Shown: piece after piece, positions 9,189 to 17,256 of the stretch
Position numbering within the stretch: position 1 is the first letter of the stretch
Layout: the number at the start of each line of letters is the position of its first letter
Notes under the pieces: generated by a model
What the model saw: only the letters and a program-made list of their open reading frames with translations
Told to the model about the DNA's origin: nothing
The model's database searches: none
Position numbers and translations under genes: made by a program
From: Roseovarius sp. S88
GTDB taxonomy: Bacteria; Pseudomonadota; Alphaproteobacteria; Rhodobacterales; Rhodobacteraceae
Assembly (NCBI RefSeq): GCF_037023735.1
Contig: NZ_CP146069.1
Location: forward strand, 248,001-312,000
DNA length: 64,000 bases
Direction of reading: 5' to 3'

Positions 9189-10568
9189 ATGGCTGTGACG
9201 GACTTAACCGCGCTGAAAAATGAGATCTCGACATTGGAACCCGTGCGGTCCGTGGGCCGGGTCTCTTCTGTTGAGGGAACCATGGTTCAGGTGTCTGGTC
9301 TGGCGGGCGCGGCGCGATTAGGGGATCGCGTGCGTATCGTTTCGGCAAGTGGTCAATGCGTGTCGGGCGAGATAATTCGTCTTGCCGAACAAGTGGCATC
9401 CGTGCTTCCCGATGAAGCGCCTGTTGGAATATCACTGCGCGACCGGGTCATCCTCGGGCGGGACAGCAGGATCTCTCCAGCAGATAGTTGGATTGGGCGC
9501 ATTGTTGATCCGTTCGGCCGGTCATTGGACGGAAGACCTCTTTTGAAGGGACCACGCGCCAGGCGGCTGCAAACCGCGCCGCCGCCGCCATCCAGGCGCC
9601 GCGCGCTAGGAGGCCGGCTTGAAACCGGGATGGCCGTTTTCAATACAATGCTTCCACTTGTGCGCGGTCAACGAATTGGCCTCTTCGCTGGCTCAGGTGT
9701 CGGCAAATCACAGCTGCTTGCCACTTTAGGATGCAACATGGCGGCAGATGTTGTCGTTTTTGCCCTTATCGGAGAACGCGGGCGCGAATTGCTGGATTTT
9801 GCCCGGAACGGGCTTGGTTCCGAAGGCATGAAGCGTTCGGTCATTGTTGCTGCAACATCTGATCAATCGCCCTTGTTGCGGCGGCAATGCGCGTGGGCGG
9901 CCATGTGCGTGGCTGAGCATTTTCGAGACCAGGGCAGACACGTGCTCTTCCTGGCCGACTCGATGACTCGTTTTGCAGAAGCTCATCGCGAGGTGGCCGT
10001 AGCCGCGGGTGAATTGCCGGCCTTGCGTGGCTTTCCGGCGTCCACCGCGCACATGTTGATGTCAATTTGTGAAAGAGCGGGGCCAGGAGAAGTGGATCAA
10101 GGCGACATCACGGCTGTGCTGAGTGTGCTCGTGGCCGGATCAGATATGGATGAACCAATTTCAGATATCTTGCGCGGCGTTTTAGACGGGCATGTCGTGA
10201 TGGATCGTCAAATCGCGGAGCGCGGCCGATACCCTGCGATCGATCTTTTGAGATCAGTTTCACGAAGTTTGCCCGCCGCGGCAACAGATTCGGAAAATGC
10301 GCTTATCCTTCAGGCGCGCAGTTTACTTGGCAGTTACCAGTCTTCCGAAACAATGGTTCGGGCTGGATTGTATTCGGATGGGAGCGATCCGATATTGGAT
10401 CAAGCCATACGGGCTTGGCCTGATCTTGATTCATTTGTGGCAGAGCAGGAATCGCAAAATACCCAACACAGCTTCGACCGGTTGGCCTTGATTCTGAGGC
10501 GCGCGACGCAATCTCAGCCTGGCAGTTCATCAACCAAGCAGACCAACACGCTTCAGGTCAGATCGTAG
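9189..10568 (+). CDS. fliI: Flagellum-specific export ATPase FliI
   Basis: FliI is the F1-beta-like ATPase that energises substrate entry into the flagellar export apparatus. The Walker A motif GSGVGKS is at residues 168-174, and the Walker B strand VLFLADS ends with Asp 256. The frame is open from TTG 9159, but GGAGG at 9179-9183 is five bases from ATG 9189, so I use that start (459 residues). No fliH lies in the window; the small coiled-coil gene after flhB is the only FliJ candidate. It is divergent from the rod operon and is followed by a 330-base region without a clear gene. Confidence 0.96.
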   Translation: MAVTDLTALKNEISTLEPVRSVGRVSSVEGTMVQVSGLAGAARLGDRVRIVSASGQCVSGEIIRLAEQVASVLPDEAPVGISLRDRVILGRDSRISPADSWIGRIVDPFGRSLDGRPLLKGPRARRLQTAPPPPSRRRALGGRLETGMAVFNTMLPLVRGQRIGLFAGSGVGKSQLLATLGCNMAADVVVFALIGERGRELLDFARNGLGSEGMKRSVIVAATSDQSPLLRRQCAWAAMCVAEHFRDQGRHVLFLADSMTRFAEAHREVAVAAGELPALRGFPASTAHMLMSICERAGPGEVDQGDITAVLSVLVAGSDMDEPISDILRGVLDGHVVMDRQIAERGRYPAIDLLRSVSRSLPAAATDSENALILQARSLLGSYQSSETMVRAGLYSDGSDPILDQAIRAWPDLDSFVAEQESQNTQHSFDRLALILRRATQSQPGSSSTKQTNTLQVRS

Positions 10569-10576
10569 ACCTGAGA

Positions 10577-10855
10577 GTGTTGGTAATCTCCTTGCTTTTA
10601 CAGCCTTGTGTGGCGGCTTCACATGCGAACAAGTATGTCGTTTCAGACTGTTTCTCCAAATCCACTTGTTTTGGAACATGTAGTCTGACGTTGGCGCGCG
10701 CAAATTCACCGGTTTGCAACCCTCCCACTTGTCCCAATGAAAAGCGTTTTGGCGTCAGCAAGAGCCTTCGGACTATGCCAAAATACGGGTTAAGTGTGTC
10801 TCAGAAACTGTGGTCCGACAAAACCTGTGACGTGGCTTTTCTCGAAGTGGGTTAG
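10577..10855 (+). CDS. Possible small cysteine-rich secreted protein
   Basis: This is the only sizeable open frame in the 330 bases between fliI and the DUF1217 gene. It starts with GTG nine bases after the fliI stop and would encode 92 residues. A hydrophobic start (ISLLLQPCVAASHA) could be a signal peptide, and at least six cysteines follow, in pairs such as SDCFSKSTCFGTC and VCNPPTC. No basic N-region and no clear ribosome-binding site are visible, and I recognise no family. It may be chance. The remaining bases to 10898 show no feature. Confidence 0.25.
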   Translation: MLVISLLLQPCVAASHANKYVVSDCFSKSTCFGTCSLTLARANSPVCNPPTCPNEKRFGVSKSLRTMPKYGLSVSQKLWSDKTCDVAFLEVG

Positions 10856-10898
10856 GCTTGTAGCAGATTAAGCGCAATGGACATTGGAGATAGCACAT

Positions 10899-11636
10899 TC
10901 ACGGATTGGATTTGATCGCGAACAAGAAATGAACGCAGGACTCCTCTCTTGTGTCGTCATCGGCCAGTGCGTCTAGCGACTCCAATCCCAGGGTGTCGCG
11001 GGATTTTTCCTTAAAAATGTCCAGTTGGCGGTCGATGTCGAGCTGGGCAAAACCATCCGGCAATCCCAATGCGGTTTCAAACACGGCGCGCAACGGTGGA
11101 GTTCCCAGGATTCTGAACCAACGAGCATCCTCTGAGGACGACGACTTCGCGATATCAGACAACTCGCGATCAGCATTCAGGCCCAAGCGCATCGCTTCGT
11201 TTTGCACGCCCACGGCGACTTCAAATTCGCGTATCCTAAAGAGATCGGTGATTTCGCGGCCAAACCCGGTTTCTATCGTGCGCAATGCTTCCGTCGCGCC
11301 AAAGCCAAATGCTGCCGAAAGTTGAGCGTAGCGATCATCCGCCAGCCTGTTGGCCAGGGCATCACCCGCCTGAGATCCTTCATCCAGAACGGTTTTGATC
11401 AGGTGACGGTTGTCTATATCGTCTTGAAGACCGAAAGCACCCAAGGCAACGCGCAACAGCCTTCGATCATTGACAAGGTCTTCAGCATTGCGAATTTCCC
11501 CGATCTTTTGCTCAAAATACTCTGTGTCCCGCACAATTTCAGGCGATGTGTCGAAAGCACGGCTCTGGCTTTCGATCGTGTTTTGTAGAAACACCCACCC
11601 GCTTACACCGGGCAATGGAACAACAGGTTGAAACAC
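10899..11636 (-). CDS. DUF1217 flagellar-locus protein
   Basis: The 245-residue protein is of the DUF1217 type found in flagellar clusters of Rhodobacterales and relatives; its exact role is not established. It is soluble and mainly helical, with a pattern of EYFEQKIGEIRNAEDLVND, then repeats of small helical segments (LRVALGAFGLQDDIDN, YAQLSAAFGFG). It follows flbT immediately (its start touches the flbT stop), in the order flagellin-flaF-flbT-DUF1217, suggesting a job in flagellin production or filament assembly. Confidence 0.85.
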   Translation of the reverse strand: MFQPVVPLPGVSGWVFLQNTIESQSRAFDTSPEIVRDTEYFEQKIGEIRNAEDLVNDRRLLRVALGAFGLQDDIDNRHLIKTVLDEGSQAGDALANRLADDRYAQLSAAFGFGATEALRTIETGFGREITDLFRIREFEVAVGVQNEAMRLGLNADRELSDIAKSSSSEDARWFRILGTPPLRAVFETALGLPDGFAQLDIDRQLDIFKEKSRDTLGLESLDALADDDTREESCVHFLFAIKSNP

Positions 11637-12040
11637 TATGCGACGCCCCGTGCAAGGAGCTGGTTTTCGCGCGGCAAAAGCATCCGCAGAGACTTAAGGC
11701 ACTGGTAATGCTGGTCTTCCAATAGCGCCTCGGTGGCGCTGGCAAGACAGGTTTGACTCTCTGGGTCACGAAACACCTGACCCAACTCTTCGATCCGTCG
11801 CACAAGCGACAGCCTGGTTTCGACCGCGTCGCTGTCACCGCTCAGTACCAACTGCACCGCATAACACACGCGTCGCACCGGTGTCGTCGCCGCATCAGGA
11901 TGAATTGCATCTTTGAGGCGTAGTATATTCGCGTTCGGTGTCAAAATGGACAAGCGCGATCTGCGATCTCCGTTTTCGACCACGGCCCCATTCACCAGAA
12001 CGCGTTCCTTTGGGCCAAGCTTTAGAACCAATCCCGTCAT
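11636..12040 (-). CDS. flbT: Flagellin translation repressor FlbT
   Basis: FlbT in Caulobacter represses flagellin synthesis post-transcriptionally by acting on the flagellin mRNA leader. The 134-residue protein shows family features: MTGLVLKLGPKERVLVNGAV, then ANILRLKDAIHPD and a C-terminal helical part. It overlaps flaF by four bases and lies two genes downstream of flagellin, whose leader contains two hairpins that could be its target (inference). Confidence 0.93.
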   Translation of the reverse strand: MTGLVLKLGPKERVLVNGAVVENGDRRSRLSILTPNANILRLKDAIHPDAATTPVRRVCYAVQLVLSGDSDAVETRLSLVRRIEELGQVFRDPESQTCLASATEALLEDQHYQCLKSLRMLLPRENQLLARGVA

Positions 12041-12414
12041 GACCTTTGCACTCCATTGCGTAAGCCGCGCATCATCGCGCTGTTGATCTCGATCAGAGGG
12101 TCCACAGGTTCACTCTGTTTGAGAACCTGCGTGCTGTGCTGGCGGGTGAATTCAGAAAGATAGAGGATCCTCGCGCGTAAGTCTGGTGACAAGGCGTTGG
12201 ATTGATCCGCAACATCGCTTGCCAGCAAAGTCCAAAGACGGCGATTGTCATGAAGCGCGGCGGCCAGTTCCTTGAACCCGCTTTTCCCCAAGGCAGACGC
12301 TTGTTTCAGCCGGCTTGTGATCCTGGCAAATGCCTCAAATTCTGTTTCCTTAGGGGTTTTGACCGATTGAGTTTGGTCTCGATACGCGGTTTGCGCATTT
12401 AGGGTAGCGTACAC
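12037..12414 (-). CDS. flaF: Flagellin biosynthesis regulator FlaF
   Basis: FlaF is the alphaproteobacterial partner of FlbT that promotes flagellin synthesis or secretion. The 125-residue helical product contains the family segment FEAFARITSRLKQ and the region NRRLWTLLASDVAD. It follows the flagellin gene by 81 bases, a space that includes a strong hairpin, so it may be expressed by partial read-through or its own promoter. Confidence 0.92.
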   Translation of the reverse strand: MYATLNAQTAYRDQTQSVKTPKETEFEAFARITSRLKQASALGKSGFKELAAALHDNRRLWTLLASDVADQSNALSPDLRARILYLSEFTRQHSTQVLKQSEPVDPLIEINSAMMRGLRNGVQRS

Positions 12415-12464
12415 AGCTCGTCCTTCCTCAGGAAAAAAACAGATGAATTTCTTGGATTAGGTGT

Positions 12465-12489
12465 CTGGGGCGCCAATGCGGCGCCCCAG
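12465..12489 (-). terminator. Strong hairpin after flagellin
   Basis: A perfect 10-bp GC-rich stem (CTGGGGCGCC / GGCGCCCCAG) with a 5-base loop lies six bases beyond the flagellin stop codon. No T-run follows directly in the direction of transcription, so it may be an mRNA 3'-end stabiliser or attenuator that lets some transcription reach flaF-flbT as much as a terminator. Confidence 0.6.
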
Positions 12490-12495
12490 CATTGT

Positions 12496-13806
12496 TTAAC
12501 CTCTGAAGAGCGAGAGGATGGTTTGAGGTGCACTGTTGGCAATCGAGAGCGCCTGAACACCCAACTGTTGTTGAACCTGAAGTGCCTGTAGGCGTGCTGA
12601 GGCGGCTTCCATATCGGCGTCCACCAGAGCACCAATGCCTGACTTCAAAGAATCGGTCAGGTTGGAGATAAACTCTGACTGCGTTTCGATCCGACCGCGG
12701 ACAGATCCGAAATCGGCTGCCGCATCGATGGCTGTCTGGATCAGACCTTCAATGTCGCCCAAAGCACTTTCGGCCCCGGCATCCGTGGTCACATCAATGC
12801 CTGCCAGATCTTCAAGTCCGCCACCTTGGCTCACACCAACGGTTTCTACAGCTTGCAGTGAGAAGTTGTTGCCGGTGCCTGTTTCACCAGTGAACGTGAT
12901 TGTGGCAACACCTGTGCCAGCAACAGTCACAGCAGCGGCAATCGTGGAGGTCGCGGCAAGCGTGCCATCATCAATTGCAGCCGAGACGCGCGCATTAAAT
13001 GCGTCCGCCAGCGCATTGGCGACGTCTGCCTGGCTGTCACCGTCGCGTGCGACATACGATACGTCACGTGTGGCATCATTGAAGGCGGCACCAACAGTAC
13101 CGGCCGCACCAGTAATATTGACCTGCACCGCGGTACCGGCTGCGACCGTGTCAATCACAAGCGTCTGCGTCGGTGCGGTTGCCGCACCCGTCAGGGCAAC
13201 AGCGGATGCGGCATCAAGCGCACCACTGATTGAGCCACCGGATCCTGCGGCCGTCGCCGTTCCGGCCGAATAGTCGGCGACTTCAAGGCCAAGATCGTTT
13301 TTCGACACATCAATGTAACTGATGCCTACGGTGCCATCGCTTGCACGGTCCAGAGAGCTCAGGACTTGAACAGTCCCTGTGTCCGCCGTGTTTTCACGAT
13401 TGGACAAGAGGTTCAAACCGTTGAATTGCGCAGCGCCAGCAACGGCCGTGATTTGATCACGCAGAACGTTGATGTCATCCTGGATTTTGTTGCGGTCAAC
13501 ATTGGACTCCTGGGCGTTGACGATTTTTCCTTTGATGTCAGTCAGCAGATCCGAAATCGTTTCTGCAGCGTTCTGTGCAACGGCCACGGTCGACTCGCCC
13601 AGTGAAAGGCTGTCCGAAATCGATTGAAACCCTTTGACGTCGGCCTCCATGACTTTTGAAATCGCCCAAACGGCAGCGTTGTCTTTTGCCGATCCAACGG
13701 TTTTGCCCGTCGAGATTTGGCTTTGCGTCATTGCAAGGTTTTTGTTGATTGAACGCAACGTCTGAAGTGCGACCATTGCGCTGTTGTTTGTCAGAATGCT
13801 GGACAT
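12496..13806 (-). CDS. fliC: Flagellin
   Basis: The filament subunit, 436 residues. The N-terminal D0/D1 region (about 1-150, with SAKDNAAVWAISKVMEADVK and VAQNAAETISDLLTDIKGKI) and C-terminal D1/D0 region (about 350-436, ending LSIANSAPQTILSLFRG) are conserved. The centre (about 175-340) is a low-complexity domain rich in Ala, Gly, Thr and Val and almost free of large residues, the surface-exposed variable part. AAAGGA at 13816-13821 stands nine bases before the ATG. Two hairpins precede the ribosome-binding site. It is the only flagellin in the window. Confidence 0.97.
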   Translation of the reverse strand: MSSILTNNSAMVALQTLRSINKNLAMTQSQISTGKTVGSAKDNAAVWAISKVMEADVKGFQSISDSLSLGESTVAVAQNAAETISDLLTDIKGKIVNAQESNVDRNKIQDDINVLRDQITAVAGAAQFNGLNLLSNRENTADTGTVQVLSSLDRASDGTVGISYIDVSKNDLGLEVADYSAGTATAAGSGGSISGALDAASAVALTGAATAPTQTLVIDTVAAGTAVQVNITGAAGTVGAAFNDATRDVSYVARDGDSQADVANALADAFNARVSAAIDDGTLAATSTIAAAVTVAGTGVATITFTGETGTGNNFSLQAVETVGVSQGGGLEDLAGIDVTTDAGAESALGDIEGLIQTAIDAAADFGSVRGRIETQSEFISNLTDSLKSGIGALVDADMEAASARLQALQVQQQLGVQALSIANSAPQTILSLFRG

Positions 13807-13827
13807 AAAATGTGTTCCTTTAGCCTG

Positions 13828-13843
13828 TGGCGCTTTTGCGCCA
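13828..13843 (-). promoter_or_regulatory. Leader hairpin 1 of flagellin mRNA
   Basis: Inverted repeat TGGCGC/GCGCCA with a 4-base loop, six bases upstream of the flagellin ribosome-binding site. Its position in the presumed 5' untranslated region makes it a candidate site for translational control, for example by FlbT, whose gene is in the same cluster. Confidence 0.45.
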
Positions 13844-13855
13844 ATTGCAAAACAT

Positions 13856-13872
13856 GCTCACGATATGTGAGC
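13856..13872 (-). promoter_or_regulatory. Leader hairpin 2 or operator of flagellin
   Basis: A second inverted repeat, GCTCAC/GTGAGC with a 5-base centre, lies 12 bases further upstream than hairpin 1. It could be an RNA hairpin in the leader or a DNA operator, depending on where transcription starts, which I cannot determine. Confidence 0.4.
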
Positions 13873-13961
13873 TGCCAATGATGTCGTTCTGACCAGTGCG
13901 GGACGAAACCAGCCTGACCCGCGCCACCCGTCTCCGGACGCATCACGGGTTTTGGCGCGGA

Positions 13962-13980
13962 AGTGCTAAAGGAGTGCTAA
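13962..13980. repeat. Direct repeat upstream of flagellin
   Basis: AGTGCTAA occurs twice (13962-13969 and 13973-13980) with starts 11 bases apart, about one helical turn. It lies between the FlgN-like gene and flagellin, where a regulator-binding site would be plausible, but no known motif matches. Confidence 0.3.
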
Positions 13981-14031
13981 GCGGTGCCCAGCTTCTTGCG
14001 CAGATTTAGTGAAAATTAGAGCAACAATGGC

Positions 14032-14391
14032 TCACGCGCGTTTCTCAACTTTGCGCACCACTTCACCTTCAATAATTGTTTTGCGCCCATCCTCGCCGTA
14101 GGTTTCAAGGTTTCGGCGAATATGCCGGATGGTGGCCAAACGCATGGCAGCGCGGCGAATGCCTTGCAAGGCGCCATCAAGTAAAACCTGATTGCGAGTA
14201 GCCTTGTCATGCAGGGCTTGCAGCGGCGCCGTCTGAACACGTTCCAGAGAATTGACCTTGTCCATCAAATTCTCCTTGGCCGACAAGAGCTCAGCAATCT
14301 TTTCAAGATCACCTTCCAGCAAGGCCTCTCGTTCAGTTTCCAGCAGGTCATCCAATTCATCAAACAGGCTTTGGGTGGAGTTATGTGTCAT
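14032..14391 (-). CDS. FlgN-like flagellar chaperone candidate
   Basis: A 119-residue, highly helical protein with an acidic first half (LFDELDDLLETEREALLEGD, LEKIAELLSAKENLMDKVNS) and a basic second half, the layout of FlgN chaperones that deliver hook-associated proteins to export. It overlaps the rod-binding gene by four bases and is 225 bases upstream of flagellin on the same strand. The family call rests on layout, size and position and not on a catalytic motif. Confidence 0.7.
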   Translation of the reverse strand: MTHNSTQSLFDELDDLLETEREALLEGDLEKIAELLSAKENLMDKVNSLERVQTAPLQALHDKATRNQVLLDGALQGIRRAAMRLATIRHIRRNLETYGEDGRKTIIEGEVVRKVEKRA

Positions 14392-14672
14392 TTTTTGGTC
14401 TCCAAAAGTGCTCGCATAATATGTTCAGAAAGTCCAATACCGCCTGCGGCGGCGATTTTGTCGGCAATGGCCTGTCGGTGAAACGACGCGAATTGATCTT
14501 CGCCCGGACCACCAGAAAACGAGTTTTCCTGCTCACCGAATCCCGCAGCCTTCAACATTTCAGCCAGGAATGTTGCCTCCAGTTTTTCGGCGACGCGTTT
14601 GAGCTCAACGAGACGCGACGTGTCGTTTTTGGATTTGTTTGCAGAAGGTTGGATCGGTAAAATTTCTGTCAC
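14388..14672 (-). CDS. Rod-binding FlgJ-type protein
   Basis: Corresponds to the N-terminal rod-binding domain of FlgJ, without the peptidoglycan hydrolase domain found in enterobacterial FlgJ. Typical residues are KRVAEKLEATFLAEMLKAAG and a C-terminal GIGLSEHIMRALLE. A longer frame begins at 14795 but would overlap the divergent fliK start and has no Rhodobacterales-like N-terminus; the GTG at 14672 gives a 94-residue protein and I prefer it. Because the muramidase domain is missing, cell-wall opening for the rod must be done by another enzyme. Confidence 0.82.
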   Translation of the reverse strand: MTEILPIQPSANKSKNDTSRLVELKRVAEKLEATFLAEMLKAAGFGEQENSFSGGPGEDQFASFHRQAIADKIAAAGGIGLSEHIMRALLETKK

Positions 14673-14786
14673 GGATTTCACTCGAATTGCACGAAACTGA
14701 TCTGCATTTGATCTCAAAGCAGTAAAGAACTGGTAACTGTGTTTTGCGATGTTGGCTGAGCTGAGGAAGAATCCGCGGAGGCCAAA

Positions 14787-16559
14787 ATGTTGCATACGAT
14801 TATGAACCAGCTGTTAACCAAACTTGGTTCCGGCATGTCATCTGTTGCTCTGGATGCAGAGGTAGACGTGGCAATTGAAGGCGATGCAATCAGTGCCTTT
14901 CGATCGAATGGTCTCTCGAATGCAGATCAAAACGCATTTGATGCCATTCTGGCAAATTTAGAAGGCGATGCGCGTCCTGGTGCGAAACCAAACGAGGCAT
15001 TGAAGCTTGACGATACAGTCCGAGCCGACATCGAAATGCATGTCCCCAATGCCGATGAAGAAACACCGGAAATTAAAGGCAGCGAGAATATTGAGAGCAA
15101 TCCAAAACAGCAAGACGCGCTAGAGGAGTCGATGGCGGCACAAAAAAGACACGTCCGTGTATCGCCAACAGACCCGGAAACCAGCTCCGAACCTCATACC
15201 AAGGACGGTCCGGAAAACCCTCGGTGGGCCGACAAAGAAGTGGGCCACTCTGAGGTCATAGGGCCGCTGAAAGTGTTACATACCGATCAATCGCCTGCCC
15301 CCGCCAAGATTTTTTTGCAAACCCCGGACCAGGAAAAGGTGAACGAAGGCCATTTGAATGCGCGGCCTTCAGAGGTTGACTTGGGTCCACCTGCGCAAGC
15401 GTTGCGCGCGCAATTCGAATTCGGCTCAGGTCAAGCGCAGCGGCCGCCCATTGAAGAAAAATCACCTGCCCAAGTGCAAACAAGGATTGAGCAGGAGCCA
15501 ACGCAGCTAATGCCGCGGGGCGCTCGATTTGCAAAGCCTAATACTGTGCCCGAAAAGACCACTCCATATGGTTTGGTAATCCGCGAAGCTCTGCAGAACC
15601 CCGTAGCCGATCTCGTACGAAACAACGACCCGGCTGCGCAACCTTTGCCTTCGCCGGGGTTTCCAGCGACAACCCTGGACATGACGCGCCATCCAGCTCG
15701 GACCTTGGTGCGTGGGACCAGTGGTCCCATAGAATTCGATCGTACCCATATGGCGCATACGGGCACGCGACAGGCCACTGTTGAGCATCTGCACAAAGAT
15801 GCCCCAGTGCTGACCAAGGCTACGACACTGGCTTTGCAGCCGACAATGTCCGAGCGACCTCAAGACATTCAAGGCATGCATGCAGACAAGTCAAATCCAG
15901 ACACGCCTCGTGCAAAACGCACTCTGACACGCGACACAATTGTACCTGCCGCAGCGGCACAGGCAGAAAAACCTACAGTCCCTTCGGGGGCCGCGACATC
16001 GGTCAATTTCTTAGCGCCACCGCCGCCGCAGCGACAATCCATTCCAGAGACCGTGTTTGATCTGCCTCCGTCTTTTACTCCACTTGGTGCATCCGAGAGC
16101 GGGCATGCCACTCGGTCAACGCCAGTTTCTTTCTTTCAAACGCCCGATTTTCCCAGGCATGTCGCGCAACAGGTGGCCAACGGGGTCCGGTTTCATGCGG
16201 ACAAAACTGTTGAGATCACCCTCAAACCGGCTGAGTTGGGGCGCGTGCAGATCAGCATGTCAACCGGCGAACAAGGTGTGGTTGTGCATGTCAACGCTGA
16301 GAGACCAGAGACGATCGACCTCTTGCGCCGACATATTGATCAACTGGCCAGCGAATTTCAGGACATCGGCTATGGTCAGTCTGAGTTCCATTTTGGTGGA
16401 ACAGGTTCCGATGCGTACCATGACAAAGCGGATAACAACGCGCCTGACGCCTCTCGGCCAGGTGATCCGGTCAACGCCGAGCTGACACACAAAAACGAGA
16501 CCGACCAAATCGCAATGCAAAACTGCATTGATCTTGATCGTGTAGATATTCGAATTTGA
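14787..16559 (+). CDS. fliK: Flagellar hook-length control protein FliK
   Basis: FliK measures hook length and triggers the FlhB switch. The 590-residue protein has a long, disordered, Pro/Gln/Glu-rich N-terminal and central part with little sequence conservation and a conserved C-terminal hook-length domain (about residues 460-545) including VEITLKPAELGRVQISM and VVVHVNAERPETIDLLRRH. GGAGG is placed before ATG 14787. Its stop overlaps the open frame of flgD. Hook-cap and hook-ruler genes are thus paired. Confidence 0.94.
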   Translation: MLHTIMNQLLTKLGSGMSSVALDAEVDVAIEGDAISAFRSNGLSNADQNAFDAILANLEGDARPGAKPNEALKLDDTVRADIEMHVPNADEETPEIKGSENIESNPKQQDALEESMAAQKRHVRVSPTDPETSSEPHTKDGPENPRWADKEVGHSEVIGPLKVLHTDQSPAPAKIFLQTPDQEKVNEGHLNARPSEVDLGPPAQALRAQFEFGSGQAQRPPIEEKSPAQVQTRIEQEPTQLMPRGARFAKPNTVPEKTTPYGLVIREALQNPVADLVRNNDPAAQPLPSPGFPATTLDMTRHPARTLVRGTSGPIEFDRTHMAHTGTRQATVEHLHKDAPVLTKATTLALQPTMSERPQDIQGMHADKSNPDTPRAKRTLTRDTIVPAAAAQAEKPTVPSGAATSVNFLAPPPPQRQSIPETVFDLPPSFTPLGASESGHATRSTPVSFFQTPDFPRHVAQQVANGVRFHADKTVEITLKPAELGRVQISMSTGEQGVVVHVNAERPETIDLLRRHIDQLASEFQDIGYGQSEFHFGGTGSDAYHDKADNNAPDASRPGDPVNAELTHKNETDQIAMQNCIDLDRVDIRI

Positions 16560-16576
16560 TAGAGAAAGAGCGATCC

Positions 16577-17247
16577 ATGGACGTTTCCCAGCCCACACCA
16601 CCACAACCTCAGAGCCCACCAACAAATACCGCTTCTGCCAGCGCACAGAACAACACCGTCCTCAGTTCGGATTTCGAAACCTTTATTCGGATGCTCACCG
16701 TCCAGATGCAAAACCAGGACCCGCTCAATCCTCTTGAGTCCACAGAATTCGCGACTCAGCTCGCGACGTTTTCAAGCGTCGAGCAGCAGGTTCTGACCAA
16801 CGATCTTCTTACCAACCTGGGCGCACAGCTCAGTGCACTCGGCGTTTCGCAACTTTCCGGCTGGATCGGAATGGAGGGCCGTGCCCATGTACCGGCTGAA
16901 TTTGAGGGCCACCCCATCACCTTGACGACACAAGGCTCTTCGCTGGCCGACACACATGAGCTGGTGGTTCGCGACACGAATGGCGCCGTGGTTCAGCGGT
17001 TTGAGACAACCGGCGAGCGGCAAACAATTGCGTGGGTTGGACATGATGCAAACGGTGCTCTGCTGCCCAGAGGAACATACCAGATTGAAATTGAATCCTT
17101 CTCGCAAAGTGCGCTTGTGAAAGCCTCTCCGGTAGAAGTGCACGGCCGCATCACTGAGGCGCGCATTCAGGATGGTCAAACTCGACTCGTTCTTGAGGGG
17201 GGCAGGAAGTGGCCTCTTCCGACATCCTGGGTCTCAGGGAGCCATAG
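16577..17247 (+). CDS. flgD: Hook cap scaffold FlgD, 3' end frameshifted
   Basis: FlgD caps the growing hook. The N-terminal signature LTVQMQNQDPLNPLESTEFA and central Ig/FlgD-like segment (GTYQIEIESF) are clear. As read, the frame does not stop at the expected place but runs on to 17365, adding about 50 residues antisense to ubiB. At six Gs (17197-17202) a one-base shift restores a normal ending EVASSDILGLREP and a TAG at 17245-17247, ten bases before the ubiB stop. I give these intended limits. ATG 16577 has GAGAAAGAG upstream; the frame itself opens at 16556. A sequencing error, a real indel or slippage at the G run would all explain it. Confidence 0.88.
17197..17202 (+). other. Frameshift site in flgD (G run)
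   Basis: Six consecutive Gs followed by C. Adding one G, or shifting to the -1 frame here, turns the aberrant extension into the family-like C-terminus. The in-frame arrangement G GGG GGC also has the form of a slippery heptamer, so programmed slippage is formally possible. Confidence 0.75.
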
Positions 17248-17256
17248 GATGATCAG

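Noticed and set aside
12635..13273. 212-codon open frame on the plus strand inside flagellin
   Set aside because: The low-complexity Ala/Thr/Gly centre of flagellin yields a Pro/Ser/Ala/Val mirror on the other strand; a typical artefact.
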